From Dickeya oryzae (GTDB lineage: Bacteria > Pseudomonadota > Gammaproteobacteria > Enterobacterales > Enterobacteriaceae), in assembly GCF_009372235.1 (NCBI RefSeq), contig NZ_SULL01000014.1, positions 124,001-188,000 of the forward strand: a stretch of DNA of 64,000 nt. Reading direction: 5' to 3'. The notes under the pieces were generated by a model, which saw only the letters and a list, made by a program, of their open reading frames with translations, was not told the origin of the DNA and did not search any database. Positions 29,309-39,166 of the stretch are shown in pieces. The position numbers and the translations under genes are program-made. The first letter of the stretch is position 1. Each line of letters begins with the position of its first letter.

Positions 29309-31018
29309 CTACAATGCGGGGGAATGCTGCGGCAGGGCGACGTAGTTTTTGGCGACCTGAATCGGTGTCGTGTGCTGGGCATTGATTTCCCTTGGTGTGT
29401 CTTCCATCACGGGCAAATGGAACAGTGATACTGACAGGTTGAGCTGTTCTGCCTGTTCAAGGAGTTGAAGACAGGTTCGGGCCGAGGCTTCCACCTGCAG
29501 GGCGTTTTGCTTCACGGTATCATTGAGTGAACTGATTCGGTTGGTGACCTCATGAATGCTCTGATTCTGCTGTTGCGAGATGTCAGTGATTTCATTGAGA
29601 AAGGTACTGGTACCTTTGGCGGCCTGAATAATTTCTTGCAAGCTATCATTGAGGCGAACAACCAGCCTGGCACCGGTGGCAACACTGCTGTCTGATTCGT
29701 GAATCAAGGCATTAATGTTGTGCGCTGACTGGCTGCTTTGCGAGGCCAGCGTACCGACTTCTCGCGCCACGACCGAAAATCCTTTGCCCATTTCACCGGC
29801 CCGTGCGGCTTCAATCGCTGCATTCAGTGACAGGATATGCGTCTGGAAGGCGACGTTTTCTATCAGTGAGATCACTTCCGTCATTTCTTTACTGCGACTG
29901 GAAATATTCTGCATCGCATTTCTGACGTCACTCATCATGCCTTCGCCCTGTTCGGCGATATGGCTGGTTTCTTGGGCATGATGGCTGGCTTGCTCTGTGT
30001 ACTGGGCATTCTGTTCCAGATGTTGGCTAATCTGAATGATGTGCTCGGTGGTGACTTTCAGTTCCGCAGATTGCAGGTTGGCCTGCTCTGATAACTGGCG
30101 GTTGTCGCTGGTGACATGACTTACCTGCTGCATCATGGTTTCCATGCCCTGACGAACCTGGCTTATCAGCTCAACCAGACCGCTTTGCATCTGGACTACA
30201 CTGTTGTTCAGGACGGCGATTTCACGGGTTGCACGTTTTTCTATGGCAATGTCGTGGGACAAATCACCGGATGCGATCAGTTTCAGATGGTCGGTGATGC
30301 GTTTAAGTGGATGAACGATCACCTTGTTGACACCAATCCAGACCAGCACCGAAATGACCAGCAGTAACCCCAGAATCACGATAAACAGGGTGTGTGCAGC
30401 ATCGAGGTTATTCAACAACTGCTGAGCATGCTGTTTCTGACGGGCATCGTTTTCCTGCAGGAATCGGGAATACTTCTGGGTGAACTGCGTCTGGTAAGCC
30501 TGAATAGGTACGGCAAAGAAAATGTCGATTTCGTTCGTTTTTTTAATACCCTGGGCAAGTTCAACTAACCCGTTATAAAGCTGCTGATAGCTGTTTTTGA
30601 GGTCAGTGAAAGCGGCATCATTACGTGCGGAGCCAGAGAAACGCTCTAGTTTTTGGTAAGACCCTTGTGCGTTAGCTAATGAGGTTTCTGCTTCTGACAT
30701 CAGGCTATTCCAACTGCCGACAGAGCCGGTTTCCTTATCAAACATCAGGTAGATACCCGCGCGATTGAGCTTATCGCTGGCGTTCATGACCTCCATTCGC
30801 GCCTGATCCATCAGTGCCTGTTGCTGGCGCAGTGCCTCGTTGGCGGCGCTATCCTGACGCACCTCGGTCATGGTTTTCGAGATCATGCCTACAGACAACA
30901 ACTGTAATAAGGAAAAGAGTCCGATGATCAACAATAAACCGGAAAGGAAACTCAGGCGGTACTGGCGTAATTTGCCCAGAAAACCGGAGCGTGACGGGGT
31001 GGATGTTGACATTGACAT
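29309..31018 (-). CDS. Methyl-accepting chemotaxis protein
   Basis: A 569-residue Tar-type chemoreceptor. It has an N-terminal helix (about 23-46), a periplasmic four-helix TarH-like ligand domain (about 47-205), a second helix (about 212-232), HAMP (KVIVHPLKRITDHLKLIASGDLSHDI) and a cytoplasmic signalling domain. The hairpin tip reads NVAFQTHILSLNAAIEAARA, where the usual receptor has FQTNILALNAA. The C-terminus lacks a CheR/CheB-tethering pentapeptide. In E. coli kch occupies this position, so the gene is an accessory replacement. The ligand is unknown. Confidence 0.92.
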   Translation of the reverse strand: MSMSTSTPSRSGFLGKLRQYRLSFLSGLLLIIGLFSLLQLLSVGMISKTMTEVRQDSAANEALRQQQALMDQARMEVMNASDKLNRAGIYLMFDKETGSVGSWNSLMSEAETSLANAQGSYQKLERFSGSARNDAAFTDLKNSYQQLYNGLVELAQGIKKTNEIDIFFAVPIQAYQTQFTQKYSRFLQENDARQKQHAQQLLNNLDAAHTLFIVILGLLLVISVLVWIGVNKVIVHPLKRITDHLKLIASGDLSHDIAIEKRATREIAVLNNSVVQMQSGLVELISQVRQGMETMMQQVSHVTSDNRQLSEQANLQSAELKVTTEHIIQISQHLEQNAQYTEQASHHAQETSHIAEQGEGMMSDVRNAMQNISSRSKEMTEVISLIENVAFQTHILSLNAAIEAARAGEMGKGFSVVAREVGTLASQSSQSAHNINALIHESDSSVATGARLVVRLNDSLQEIIQAAKGTSTFLNEITDISQQQNQSIHEVTNRISSLNDTVKQNALQVEASARTCLQLLEQAEQLNLSVSLFHLPVMEDTPREINAQHTTPIQVAKNYVALPQHSPAL

Positions 31019-31146
31019 GACAATTTACTCGCTAAAGAAAACTGCCGCCAACATAACATCATTAAATGAATAAAATATTTCAGATGTTTGGGGTGAAAAT
31101 GGAGGTCATGTTTATTGAAAATTCCATAACCTCCGTCAAGTTTAGA

Positions 31147-31443
31147 TTAAAAAACTTTTCTAAAGGGTTTAACGCTGACCGCGTCGTAAACACCTGCGGC
31201 GACATAAGGATCGTCGTTAGCCCACTGACGAGCTTCTTCCAGCGATGGAAATTCGGCAATAACGGTGGAACCGGTGAATCCGGCGGTCCCTGGGTCTTCA
31301 CTGTCAATGGCAGGTAGCGGACCTGCTGTTAACAAACGCCCCTGATCGCGTAGTGTTTGCAATCGTTCAAGATGTGCCGGACGGGCAGCAAGACGCTTTT
31401 CCAGTGAGCCAGGGACATCGGTGGCATAAATCACATACAGCAT
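31147..31443 (-). CDS. yciI: YciI, muconolactone isomerase-like protein
   Basis: A 98-residue YCII-domain protein (E. coli YciI 98) of unclear function with a ferredoxin-like dimeric fold. Family residues include [17 protein letters not shown], the conserved [22 protein letters not shown] and the active-site-like Asp of [13 protein letters not shown]. The start MLYVIY matches the family; four extra codons are open upstream. It is divergent from tonB. Confidence 0.93.
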   Translation of the reverse strand: MLYVIYATDVPGSLEKRLAARPAHLERLQTLRDQGRLLTAGPLPAIDSEDPGTAGFTGSTVIAEFPSLEEARQWANDDPYVAAGVYDAVSVKPFRKVF

Positions 31444-31563
31444 AGTAAACCTCATTGTGTCATATCGTTATGAGATGAAGCGTCATCATACGCTATGATG
31501 CTGACAGGCCGAAACCGGATAAATCGTGACGTCGTTTATGACAGGAATTGAAGTGATGCTATT

Positions 31564-31582
31564 GAATATGATTGTCATTTGC
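31564..31582 (+). promoter_or_regulatory. Fur box in the tonB promoter
   Basis: GAATATGATTGTCATTTGC matches the 19-bp Fur consensus at 14 positions. It lies between a possible -35 (TTGAAT, 31562) and -10 (TAAAAT, 31586) about 40-55 bases before the tonB start, where Fe-Fur would block transcription. Confidence 0.7.
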
Positions 31583-31618
31583 ATTTAAAATTGAGCGGTG
31601 AGAGGACATCATATAACT

Positions 31619-32371
31619 ATGCCGCAGAAAACATTTTTCCTGACCCACCGATACTCATGGCCTGTATTGGTTTCCGTCGTATTCCATGGTTCATTGATAG
31701 CTGGGTTGTTGTTTGCTTCGTTTAATACCTCAGTCACTCTGCCGACGGCGCCGCAACCGATCCAGGTTATGATGGTTAACACCGCACCGCAGGAAGCCGC
31801 ACCCGCACCGACCGCTGAGCCAGAGCCAACACATGAACCCGAACCAGTGCCGGAACCACAGGTTCAACCTGAGCCGCCGCCGTTGCCAAAACCGGTCCCC
31901 ATTCCGTTACCGGAACCTAAACCTCAGCCGAAACCCAAGCCTAAGCCGGAAACAAAGCCCAAACCGGTGAAAAAGCTGGAGCCGCAAAAGGACAAGCCCC
32001 AGGAACGTGTGCCTGAGCCGAATGCCGCACCCGCATCCAGCCAGACCGTGAACCATAATCCGGCACCGGTTAGTCAGGCTCCGGTTGCCAGCGCCCAGCC
32101 TGCTGGTCCCAAACCGGTAAATCGGGCTCAGCCGGAATATCCTGCCCGTGCGTTAGCCCTGCATATTGAAGGCCGGGTTAAAGTACAGTTTGATGTGGAT
32201 GAGTCGGGTCATGTAGGTAATGTCCGGGTGTTGTCAGCTGAACCGCAAAACCTGTTCGAGCGAGATATCAGGCAGGCGATGCGTAAGTGGCGTTATGAAG
32301 AGAATCGACCAGGGAAAGACCTGGTGGTGACGATTATTTTCAAAGTTAATGGTGCTACGGCGATGGAATAA
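31619..32371 (+). CDS. tonB: Energy-transducing protein TonB
   Basis: Couples proton motive force from ExbBD to outer-membrane receptors for siderophores, vitamin B12 and other substrates. About 250 residues: an N-terminal anchor with the SxxxH motif ([14 protein letters not shown]), a long periplasmic Pro-rich rod of Glu-Pro then Lys-Pro repeats (about 55-125), and the C-terminal receptor-contact domain [20 protein letters not shown] ... [10 protein letters not shown] chose the ATG; an in-frame GTG at 31598 is possible. It is probably Fur-repressed. Confidence 0.95.
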   Translation: MPQKTFFLTHRYSWPVLVSVVFHGSLIAGLLFASFNTSVTLPTAPQPIQVMMVNTAPQEAAPAPTAEPEPTHEPEPVPEPQVQPEPPPLPKPVPIPLPEPKPQPKPKPKPETKPKPVKKLEPQKDKPQERVPEPNAAPASSQTVNHNPAPVSQAPVASAQPAGPKPVNRAQPEYPARALALHIEGRVKVQFDVDESGHVGNVRVLSAEPQNLFERDIRQAMRKWRYEENRPGKDLVVTIIFKVNGATAME

Positions 32372-32396
32372 GCCCCGGGTCAGTGTCGCACCAATG

Positions 32397-32424
32397 AATA
32401 AGGCACCACTTGTGGTGCCTTATT
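32397..32424. terminator. Bidirectional terminator between tonB and yciA
   Basis: The perfect stem AATAAGGCACCA / TGGTGCCTTATT lies between the convergent genes tonB and yciA, 25-50 bases from each stop codon. Confidence 0.82.
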
Positions 32425-32451
32425 GTCATGCTTCCAGAATGGTTAAGGTGA

Positions 32452-32874
32452 TTATTGTTCTGGTGCGAAATTGCTTTTCCCTTGCGGCAATTCTCGTGGA
32501 CGCCCCTCTTCATCGACTGCGACATAAGTAAACAGGGCTTCGGTCGCACGATAGCGTTGGCCAATGGGGTCTGTTGATACTTTTTTCACCCACACTTCCA
32601 CATTGACTGTCATTGAACTACGTCCGGTACGAACGCAACGGGCGTAGCAACAAACCACATCACCAACGGCAACGGGCTTGAGAAAGGTCATGCCATCGAC
32701 GCGAACGGTGACAACGCGGCCTTCTGCAATCTCTTTTGCCAGAATCGCGCCACCGATATCCATCTGTGACATTAACCAGCCGCCAAAGATATCGCCATTG
32801 GCATTGGTATCCGCTGGCATGGCCAGGGTGCGCAGCACCAACTCGCCGTGAGGTAATACATCTTGTTTGCTCAT
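32452..32874 (-). CDS. yciA: Acyl-CoA thioesterase YciA
   Basis: Hotdog-fold thioesterase hydrolysing acyl-CoAs, 140 residues. The active-site segment NANGDIFGGWLMSQMDIGG and the following VDGMTFLKPVAVGDVV are typical of the YciA family. It is the first of three minus-strand genes with yciB and yciC upstream, as in E. coli. Confidence 0.94.
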   Translation of the reverse strand: MSKQDVLPHGELVLRTLAMPADTNANGDIFGGWLMSQMDIGGAILAKEIAEGRVVTVRVDGMTFLKPVAVGDVVCCYARCVRTGRSSMTVNVEVWVKKVSTDPIGQRYRATEALFTYVAVDEEGRPRELPQGKSNFAPEQ

Positions 32875-32926
32875 AGGATCAACGAATCCGCTTGTGAGTA
32901 GTCAATAATCAGTCTGTGGCGGTAGG

Positions 32927-33487
32927 TTATTTATCGCCTTCATTTTCCGTCTTCTCCGGTTCGCCCGGCAGGTGACGGTAAATGTAAACGCCGCACAGTA
33001 ATGTAAATACCAGAGTCAGGCCGGTGAGGCCAAATACTTTAAAGTCGACCCAAACGCTTTGTGGTAACCAGAAGGCAATATAGATGTTCGCCAGTCCGCA
33101 CAGCAGGAAAAAGATAGCCCAGGCTATGTTCAGTTTTGCCCACACCATTTCCGGTAAGACCAGCTCTTTGCCGAGCATGCGCTGAATTAGCGGTTTTTTC
33201 ATGACAAACTGGCTGAACAGCAATGCGGTAGCGAACAGCGTGTAAATGATGGTGACTTTCCATTTAATGAATTGATCGTTATGGAAGACCAACGTCAGGG
33301 TGCCGAATACGGCCACCATCAGGAAGGTCAGCAGCATCATCTTTTCTATCTTGCGGTAAATGAACCAGCTAAACAGTAATGCGGCGGCTGTTGCTGCGAT
33401 CAATGCACCCGAAGCGACATAAATATCATACAGTTTATAACAAACAAAAAAGACAATAAGTGGAATAAAATCAATTAGTTGCTTCAT
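32927..33487 (-). CDS. yciB: Inner-membrane septation protein YciB
   Basis: A 186-residue IspZ-family inner-membrane protein with five predicted helices ([24 protein letters not shown] first), linked in other bacteria to septation and envelope synthesis. [19 protein letters not shown] and KMLNIAWA-like segments are typical of the family. The C-terminal tail is charged. It lies 52 bp upstream of yciA. Confidence 0.94.
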   Translation of the reverse strand: MKQLIDFIPLIVFFVCYKLYDIYVASGALIAATAAALLFSWFIYRKIEKMMLLTFLMVAVFGTLTLVFHNDQFIKWKVTIIYTLFATALLFSQFVMKKPLIQRMLGKELVLPEMVWAKLNIAWAIFFLLCGLANIYIAFWLPQSVWVDFKVFGLTGLTLVFTLLCGVYIYRHLPGEPEKTENEGDK

Positions 33488-33684
33488 TATGTTAATCCGT
33501 CACGTATCCGGTGTGGGGCCGCGTATACCAAAAAAGGGTGAACTCTCTGCGAATTATTATCGCTGTTTATGCGGCACGATTCCCGATTTATCGTAACAAT
33601 TTGCAGAAAATTACGTTGTCACCGTTATAACGGCGGGTTGAGAGGGAGCGGCGCTGGCGCCACTCCCGTTCAGGATAGGCAGCA

Positions 33685-34437
33685 TTAACTGCGTACCAGC
33701 ATGTACAGACGAAATACGTAGACCAGCAACATGGCAGAGATAATGTTGCTGATGGTATTTAACACCACCGCCATCGCGGTTGGCGACACCATTGGCAAAC
33801 GGGCGATCAGTAGCAGTAGTGCGACTTTGACCAGTAACCATAGCATGACGGCGGGTGCTGTCTGGCGGAAATGGGCGAATGCCAGCTTGCTGCTGGCTCG
33901 CATAGCAGCAAATACGCCGCGCTTTTCCGTTACGGCGATCACCGGTGACAGGCTAAAGGCGATGGATAATAAAATCCCCGGTACCACCACCAGTAGCATG
34001 CCTAACTGAATTAACAGGGTACAAACCAGCACCAGCAGAAGCAGGCGGGGTAACAGCGGTGCGGAAGCGGCAATGGCCCGCAGCGCGCTGGTCCGGTGGC
34101 CCGCTGAGACCAGTTGGATCAGCATAAGGATACCGCCAGTTAACAAGGCATTACCTACCAGCGTCGCAAAAGTACCTGCAGCAGATGCCTTCAACAGAAC
34201 GAGTTGTTGCTCAGGGGAGAGCTGCGCAATGATATCGCTGATGCCTGGCTGCTCAATGGAGGATAAATCGACATTGCTGTTACTGAGTAGTTGTAGTTGA
34301 TCGCTATCGGGAGTAAAGACGTGCCCAAGGACGACGGTGATCAATGACGTCAGCAGCGCCAGCATGAGAATGCTGAAAAACTGGTTACGCGTAAAATTCA
34401 AGGTGTCACGGTACAACCTGCTGGCCGTGATAGGCAT
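33685..34437 (-). CDS. yciC: YciC, UPF0259 membrane protein
   Basis: A 250-residue inner-membrane protein with about six helices (E. coli YciC 247), of unknown but envelope-related role. Conserved features include [49 protein letters not shown] and the C-terminal FRLYMLVRS. The chosen ATG at 34437 has AGGAG at a good distance; the frame opens 11 codons earlier. YciB and YciC are encoded side by side in enterics. Confidence 0.92.
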   Translation of the reverse strand: MPITASRLYRDTLNFTRNQFFSILMLALLTSLITVVLGHVFTPDSDQLQLLSNSNVDLSSIEQPGISDIIAQLSPEQQLVLLKASAAGTFATLVGNALLTGGILMLIQLVSAGHRTSALRAIAASAPLLPRLLLLVLVCTLLIQLGMLLVVVPGILLSIAFSLSPVIAVTEKRGVFAAMRASSKLAFAHFRQTAPAVMLWLLVKVALLLLIARLPMVSPTAMAVVLNTISNIISAMLLVYVFRLYMLVRS

Positions 34438-34550
34438 GAAAACTCCTTGGCAAAAGTTAGCAATAGGCATTAGCTGGCTATTGTAACCCGTTCAGGTGTT
34501 CCGTGGCACCCCGACATTTATTTCATCTATCTGCTTATTTTTGCTCTGAT

Positions 34551-34919
34551 TTATGAGCACGGCTGCAGCAAACTGGCCGGGATGAGCGGCGGTAAGCCAT
34601 AGGCCGCACGTGCCCGATCACAGGCATCGTTAGACCGCCCTTCTTCGCCCGACTGCGCAAACTCGTGGCATGGCGATGGGCGTTGGGCATAAATGCGACA
34701 ACTGACCGACTCGCCGATGTTACCTTCCAACGCGCAGCAACGGATCGGTTTGCTGTTTGTGCCTGCCATACAGCGTAGAAACGGCGTGACTGGCTCAGTT
34801 AGATCAACGGGTACTGCGCCGCCTCCATCATTCGCTTCTGACCAGTAAAACGATACCCGGAAATAGCCGCAGCATGCGCCACATTCCATACAAGGGTTAA
34901 CGTGACTGTGATGACTCAT
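34551..34919 (-). CDS. ykgJ: YkgJ-family cysteine cluster protein
   Basis: A 122-residue CxxCxxCC (UPF0153) protein. The N-terminal [19 protein letters not shown] plus later cysteines in [27 protein letters not shown] and DACDRAR are the family's metal-binding set. It resembles E. coli YkgJ in the RVSFYWSE and [10 protein letters not shown] segments. Function unknown. It is not at this place in E. coli, where ompW follows yciC closely. Confidence 0.85.
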   Translation of the reverse strand: MSHHSHVNPCMECGACCGYFRVSFYWSEANDGGGAVPVDLTEPVTPFLRCMAGTNSKPIRCCALEGNIGESVSCRIYAQRPSPCHEFAQSGEEGRSNDACDRARAAYGLPPLIPASLLQPCS

Positions 34920-35041
34920 AATTGATTACCCACCGGCCTCACTCGGCGCTGAATCTCAGATGAAAAAATAACATTACGCCGGAATATCTGGCAGTGCAGC
35001 TTTTTTTTGTGCTTGCGGGGGATTTGCCTTTCCCGTGCTTT

Positions 35042-35055
35042 TTGATTTGGATCAA
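35042..35055 (+). promoter_or_regulatory. FNR-binding site upstream of ompW
   Basis: TTGATTTGGATCAA is an exact match to the FNR consensus TTGAT-N4-ATCAA. It lies about 150 bases before the ompW start. In E. coli ompW is induced by FNR without oxygen, consistent with this placement. Confidence 0.8.
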
Positions 35056-35200
35056 TTCTATGTTTTTTAGTGACTTGGGGTGATTTGATTGAGGTCGTTT
35101 TGCTGCAAAAAACCTGTCAGGATGTGATCTGGATTCAAACAAATCTACCCCTTAGTGGGTATAGTTCGCACGGACATTAACCTTACAAATGGAGTGGATA

Positions 35201-35830
35201 ATGAAAAAGGTTGCTTTATTGATGGTAGCAGCGGCGATGGTACCTGCATTGGCAGAAGCCCATCAGGCAGGGGATATTATTGTTCGTGCTGGAACCGCAA
35301 CGGTACGCCCTAATGCTGGCTCTGATAATGTGTTGGGGTTAGGCTCTTTCAGTGTAAATAGCAACACTCAGCTAGGGTTAACCGCTGGTTATATGTTTAC
35401 CGATAACATCGGGATGGAATTACTGGCGGCAACGCCGTTTAAGCATAAAGTTAGTCTGGGTAGGCTCGGCTCAATCGCTGAAGTTAAACACTTACCACCT
35501 ACATTAATGGCACAATATTATTTCGGGCAAAGTACTGATAGTCTGCGGCCCTATTTGGGTGTTGGTTTAAACTACACCACGTTTTTTAATGAAAAATTTA
35601 CCCAGGATCTCGGTGGTCAATTGAGTGATTTACACCTTAAAAGTTCTTGGGGAGTTGCTGCACAAGCTGGCTTGGATTACAACCTGAATAAAAATTGGCT
35701 AGTAAACATGTCGGTATGGTGGATGGATATCAACACTACTGTAAAATTCAAGGCTGCCGGTCAGGATCAGAGCATCAAAACTCACCTCAATCCTTGGGTA
35801 TTTATGTTTGGTGTCGGTTACACGTTCTAA
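35201..35830 (+). CDS. ompW: Outer-membrane protein OmpW
   Basis: Eight-stranded beta-barrel porin of about 209 residues with a signal peptide (MKKVALLMVAAAMVPALAEA) and a C-terminal Phe (FGVGYTF) for barrel assembly. Family motifs GDIIVRAGTATVRPN, MELLAATPFKHKV and PTLMAQYYFGQSTDSLRPYLGVGLNYT are clear. The start is the ATG after a GGAG site, not the ATG four codons earlier. Confidence 0.95.
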   Translation: MKKVALLMVAAAMVPALAEAHQAGDIIVRAGTATVRPNAGSDNVLGLGSFSVNSNTQLGLTAGYMFTDNIGMELLAATPFKHKVSLGRLGSIAEVKHLPPTLMAQYYFGQSTDSLRPYLGVGLNYTTFFNEKFTQDLGGQLSDLHLKSSWGVAAQAGLDYNLNKNWLVNMSVWWMDINTTVKFKAAGQDQSIKTHLNPWVFMFGVGYTF

Positions 35831-35850
35831 TAAACGATGTAACAAGCAGA

Positions 35851-35879
35851 AAAGGCGGAACCAAGGTTCCGCCTTTTTT
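35851..35879. terminator. Terminator between ompW and kdgN
   Basis: The near-perfect stem AAAGGCGGAACC / GGTTCCGCCTTT with flanking A and T runs lies between convergent ompW and kdgN, usable on both strands. Confidence 0.9.
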
Positions 35880-35898
35880 ATAACCGCGATAACAGTTA

Positions 35899-36615
35899 TC
35901 AGAAGTTGTACTGCACACCGACGCGGTAGCGAGTCTGACGCTCGTCAGTTGTCTTGCTGCCATCAATATTGGCAAGCTGAATGTAAGGTGTCCAGTTTTT
36001 GTCGATCTTGTAGGCCAGCTTCACGTCGTGGGTGAAGTTATCATTATCTTTGTCAGCAATGTAACCGAATGAACCGGCTTTAGTATTTTTATTGTACTCC
36101 AGTTCGTATTCAATGGTGAAATTGTTCAGGAATTTGTACCCCAGTGTGCTGGTAATCGTATAGCCCTTCATGGTGGTGTCGGTACCGCCGATATTACCGC
36201 TATACCGCTTGTAGGAAGGACGGTAACGCAGGAAGTAATACAGATCATTCGTTATATTGACGCCGCCTTTGATATAAGGGCGGTAGTTGCTGTACGTGTT
36301 GCTGGAGACCAGGTTGAAGCCACTTTCCAGACTGAATGTCTTATCGAATTTATATAGATAACTGGCAGTCACTTCGGTCTCGTTGCTGACAGGTTCATTA
36401 TACGGCTTGTTTGGGGTTGTATCTTTATCGCTTTGTTTCCACTTCACTTCAGAAGACAGACCAAATCCATTGTCAAAACGATGCGAAATCAGCAGTCGAT
36501 CTTTGTGATCGGCGTTTTTGGTATCGTTCATCTCATGGCGATAATCAAACGTCACTGCCATTGAACTCATACTTACCAAAGATGCAACCATCACTGTCAG
36601 AATTTTAAATTTCAT
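35899..36615 (-). CDS. kdgN: Oligogalacturonate-specific porin, KdgM/KdgN family
   Basis: Outer-membrane porin for pectin fragments, 238 residues. A signal peptide (MKFKILTVMVASLVSMSSMA) is followed by the KdgM signature FDYRHEMNDTKNADHKDRLL and SHRFDNGFGLSSEVKW, alternating beta strands, and the C-terminal RQTRYRVGVQYNF. In Dickeya kdgM itself lies in the pel/tog cluster, so this separate copy is better called KdgN. That choice is inference from context. The gene is alone, with an AT-rich upstream region holding two KdgR-like boxes. Confidence 0.85.
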   Translation of the reverse strand: MKFKILTVMVASLVSMSSMAVTFDYRHEMNDTKNADHKDRLLISHRFDNGFGLSSEVKWKQSDKDTTPNKPYNEPVSNETEVTASYLYKFDKTFSLESGFNLVSSNTYSNYRPYIKGGVNITNDLYYFLRYRPSYKRYSGNIGGTDTTMKGYTITSTLGYKFLNNFTIEYELEYNKNTKAGSFGYIADKDNDNFTHDVKLAYKIDKNWTPYIQLANIDGSKTTDERQTRYRVGVQYNF

Positions 36616-36737
36616 TGTTATAACCCTCTCAGAGATCATTTCTTATAAGTGTTGTGTCGCCGATGCGGCGCAGCACGATGCCGATTTTTATTTATCTCTG
36701 CTTACAAATGTGTGATCGGGAACATTAAATTGAAAAA

Positions 36738-36756
36738 AATGAAAAGCCATTTCATT
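36738..36756. promoter_or_regulatory. KdgR box 1 upstream of kdgN
   Basis: AATGAAAAGCCATTTCATT is palindromic and fits the 19-bp KdgR consensus (AATRAAA-5-TTTYATT) at nearly every position. KdgR represses pectin catabolism genes in Dickeya until KDG accumulates. Confidence 0.8.
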
Positions 36757-36802
36757 GTGTGATGTTCGTCTATTTACATAGCAGGAAATCTATGCCTATA
36801 GA

Positions 36803-36821
36803 AATAAAACCATGTTTCAAT
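36803..36821. promoter_or_regulatory. KdgR box 2 upstream of kdgN
   Basis: AATAAAACCATGTTTCAAT agrees with the KdgR consensus at about 17 of 19 positions and lies 47 bp beyond box 1. Two boxes suggest cooperative repression. Confidence 0.68.
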
Positions 36822-37090
36822 AAATATGAATTATATTATTTCATTATATTACATAATGTTACATATAAATATTTATTTTTATTGGATTTTATATTTTTTT
36901 GTTAATTTTTAACAATTTATCTTCTTCTTAATGAATTCATATTTATGAGTATGTTTATCATTTTGTGACGTTAATCCTGCTTGTGAATGAGGGCGATATG
37001 GAGTGGTAGGGGGCAACATAACCAAACGGCAGGATACTGGGCAAGGCAGGGGTCAGCATCGCCGCGGATAAGATCTGGAGTGATTGACAC

Positions 37091-37123
37091 GAAAACGCCA
37101 TAGCCGGTCAACAGCTATGGCGT
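37091..37123 (-). terminator. Terminator of the trp operon
   Basis: On the minus strand the stem ACGCCATAGC / GCTATGGCGT is followed by TTTTC, 25 bases after the trpA stop codon. Confidence 0.85.
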
Positions 37124-37148
37124 CAAAACGACGGGAGGGGGAGATAAA

Positions 37149-37958
37149 TCAGCGAGTGCGGGTGGCCGCTTTCATCGTGCTGACAAATTCGCTCAGTTTT
37201 GCCAGCATCGTATCTGGTTGCTCATGGTGCTGCTCAATGATTTTGACAATCGCTGAACCAGAAATCGCTCCGGCGGCGCCAGATGTTAACGCCTGCTGCA
37301 CCTGAGTCGGTTCAGAAATACCGAAACCGAGTAACGGTGGTGCCGCGTGGTATTCCTGCAATTTTTCCAGTAAATGATGTAATGGTAGCTGTGCACGGGT
37401 TTCTGCACCGGTTACCCCGGCCCGAGAGAGCAGGTAGGTGTAACCGCGACCAAAGGAAGCGATTTCACGCAATAACTCGTCATCGGCATTCGGCGGACAG
37501 ATAAAGATAGGCGCGACACCATGCTTGATTGCTGCAGTACGAAATTGTGCGGATTCTTCTACCGGGACATCGGCGACTAACACAGAGTCAACGCCAGTTT
37601 GCGCACAACGCTGATAAAAGGCATCAACACCGTTGCTGAAAACCAGGTTGGCATACATCAGCAACCCAATCGGCAGGTCAGGGTATTTCTGACGGATAGT
37701 GGCCAGCATTTCAAAACACTGGGCCGGGGTTACACCTGCGGCGAACGCGCGCAGCGTGGCATTTTGAATGGTTGGGCCATCTGCCAGCGGATCGGAGAAA
37801 GGGATACCCAACTCCAATGCATCCGCTCCGGCGGCAACCAGCGTGTCGATTATCTGCAGTGACAGTGCCGGGGAAGGATCACCCAGGGTGACAAACGGCA
37901 CGAACGCCCCTTCCTGCTTTTCCGATAACCGTTTAAACAAAGCGTGGTAGCGTTCCAT
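37149..37958 (-). CDS. trpA: Tryptophan synthase alpha chain
   Basis: Cleaves indole-3-glycerol phosphate to indole and glyceraldehyde 3-phosphate. The 269-residue TIM barrel has the catalytic Glu in [15 protein letters not shown] (near 49), the Asp in [11 protein letters not shown] (near 60-120 region) and the phosphate loop [12 protein letters not shown]. It equals E. coli TrpA in length (268). Its ATG overlaps the trpB stop (TGATG), coupling translation of the two subunits. Confidence 0.97.
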   Translation of the reverse strand: MERYHALFKRLSEKQEGAFVPFVTLGDPSPALSLQIIDTLVAAGADALELGIPFSDPLADGPTIQNATLRAFAAGVTPAQCFEMLATIRQKYPDLPIGLLMYANLVFSNGVDAFYQRCAQTGVDSVLVADVPVEESAQFRTAAIKHGVAPIFICPPNADDELLREIASFGRGYTYLLSRAGVTGAETRAQLPLHHLLEKLQEYHAAPPLLGFGISEPTQVQQALTSGAAGAISGSAIVKIIEQHHEQPDTMLAKLSEFVSTMKAATRTR

Positions 37959-39148
37959 CAGATTTCTCCCCGGGATTTCAGAATGTCGTGAACCGTAAAA
38001 ATGTCTTTATCGCCGCGCCCGGACAGATTCACCACCAGAATTTGTTCTTTTTCCGGCTCAGCGCTGATCATTTTCAGCGCATGTGCCAACGCATGGGATG
38101 ATTCCAGCGCCGGAATGATACCTTCATGACGAGACAACTCCCGAAAGGCGTTCAGCGCTTCATCGTCGGTTACTGACACATACTCCGCTCGCCCGATACT
38201 GTTTAGGTGCGCATGCTGTGGACCGACAGAAGGGAAGTCCAGACCGGCTGAAATCGAGTATGATTCTTCAATCTGCCCGTCATCAGTCTGCATCATCGGT
38301 GATTTCATCCCGAAGTAAATACCGGTGCGACCATGTTTCAGTGGTGCGCCGTGGTGCCCGGTTTCGATCCCGAGTCCCGCCGGTTCTACACCGATTAAGC
38401 GTACAGAAGGCTCATCGATGAAGTCGGCGAACATACCAATCGCATTGGATCCGCCACCGACGCAAGCCAGCACCGCATCCGGCAGGCGACCTTCTTTTTC
38501 TTTCACCTGAGCTTTCGTTTCTTCCCCGATCATGCGCTGAAATTCCCGCACAATAGTGGGGTAAGGGTGTGGGCCTGCGGCAGTACCCAGCAGATAATGC
38601 GCCGTTTCATAACTACCGGACCAGTCACGCAACGCTTCGTTACACGCATCTTTCAGTGTGGCAGAACCGCTGTGTACCGGGATGACTTCTGCGCCCATCA
38701 AGCGCATACGAAATACATTCGGCGACTGACGTTCGACATCTTTGGCACCCATGTAGACCCGGCATTTCAATCCCAACAGCGCACACGCTAGCGCCGTGGC
38801 AACACCATGTTGGCCCGCACCGGTTTCGGCGATAATTTCTGTTTTACCCATCCGTTTTGCCAGCAACGCCTGACCCAATACCTGATTGGTCTTGTGGGCT
38901 CCGCCGTGCAGCAGGTCTTCACGTTTCAGGTAGAGTGTGGTGCGAGTGCCTGCCGTCAGGTTTTTACACCGTGTCAGCGCGGTCGGGCGACCGGCATAAT
39001 TCTTCAGTAAATCACTGAATTCAGACTGAAACGCGGGATCACGCTGTGCGCTAACAAACGCCTCTTCCAACTGACGCAGGGCGGGCATCAGAATCTGTGG
39101 TACATACTGACCACCGAATTCGCCAAAATAAGGGTTAAGTAATGTCAT
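37958..39148 (-). CDS. trpB: Tryptophan synthase beta chain
   Basis: PLP enzyme joining indole and serine, 396 residues (E. coli 397). The PLP lysine lies in [22 protein letters not shown] near residue 87. The phosphate-binding loop is [15 protein letters not shown], and [12 protein letters not shown] forms the serine site. It is the penultimate gene of the trp operon, 18 bp after trpC. Confidence 0.97.
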   Translation of the reverse strand: MTLLNPYFGEFGGQYVPQILMPALRQLEEAFVSAQRDPAFQSEFSDLLKNYAGRPTALTRCKNLTAGTRTTLYLKREDLLHGGAHKTNQVLGQALLAKRMGKTEIIAETGAGQHGVATALACALLGLKCRVYMGAKDVERQSPNVFRMRLMGAEVIPVHSGSATLKDACNEALRDWSGSYETAHYLLGTAAGPHPYPTIVREFQRMIGEETKAQVKEKEGRLPDAVLACVGGGSNAIGMFADFIDEPSVRLIGVEPAGLGIETGHHGAPLKHGRTGIYFGMKSPMMQTDDGQIEESYSISAGLDFPSVGPQHAHLNSIGRAEYVSVTDDEALNAFRELSRHEGIIPALESSHALAHALKMISAEPEKEQILVVNLSGRGDKDIFTVHDILKSRGEI

Positions 39149-39166
39149 AATCAGCCTGTACCTTCT

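Larger units (their letters stand above)
36616..37090. promoter_or_regulatory. AT-rich kdgN upstream region
   Basis: A spacer with a very AT-rich block (about 36780-36960), likely H-NS-bound. It contains two KdgR-like boxes and a TGTGA half-site near 36711 that could belong to a CRP site. No gene is seen. Confidence 0.6.
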
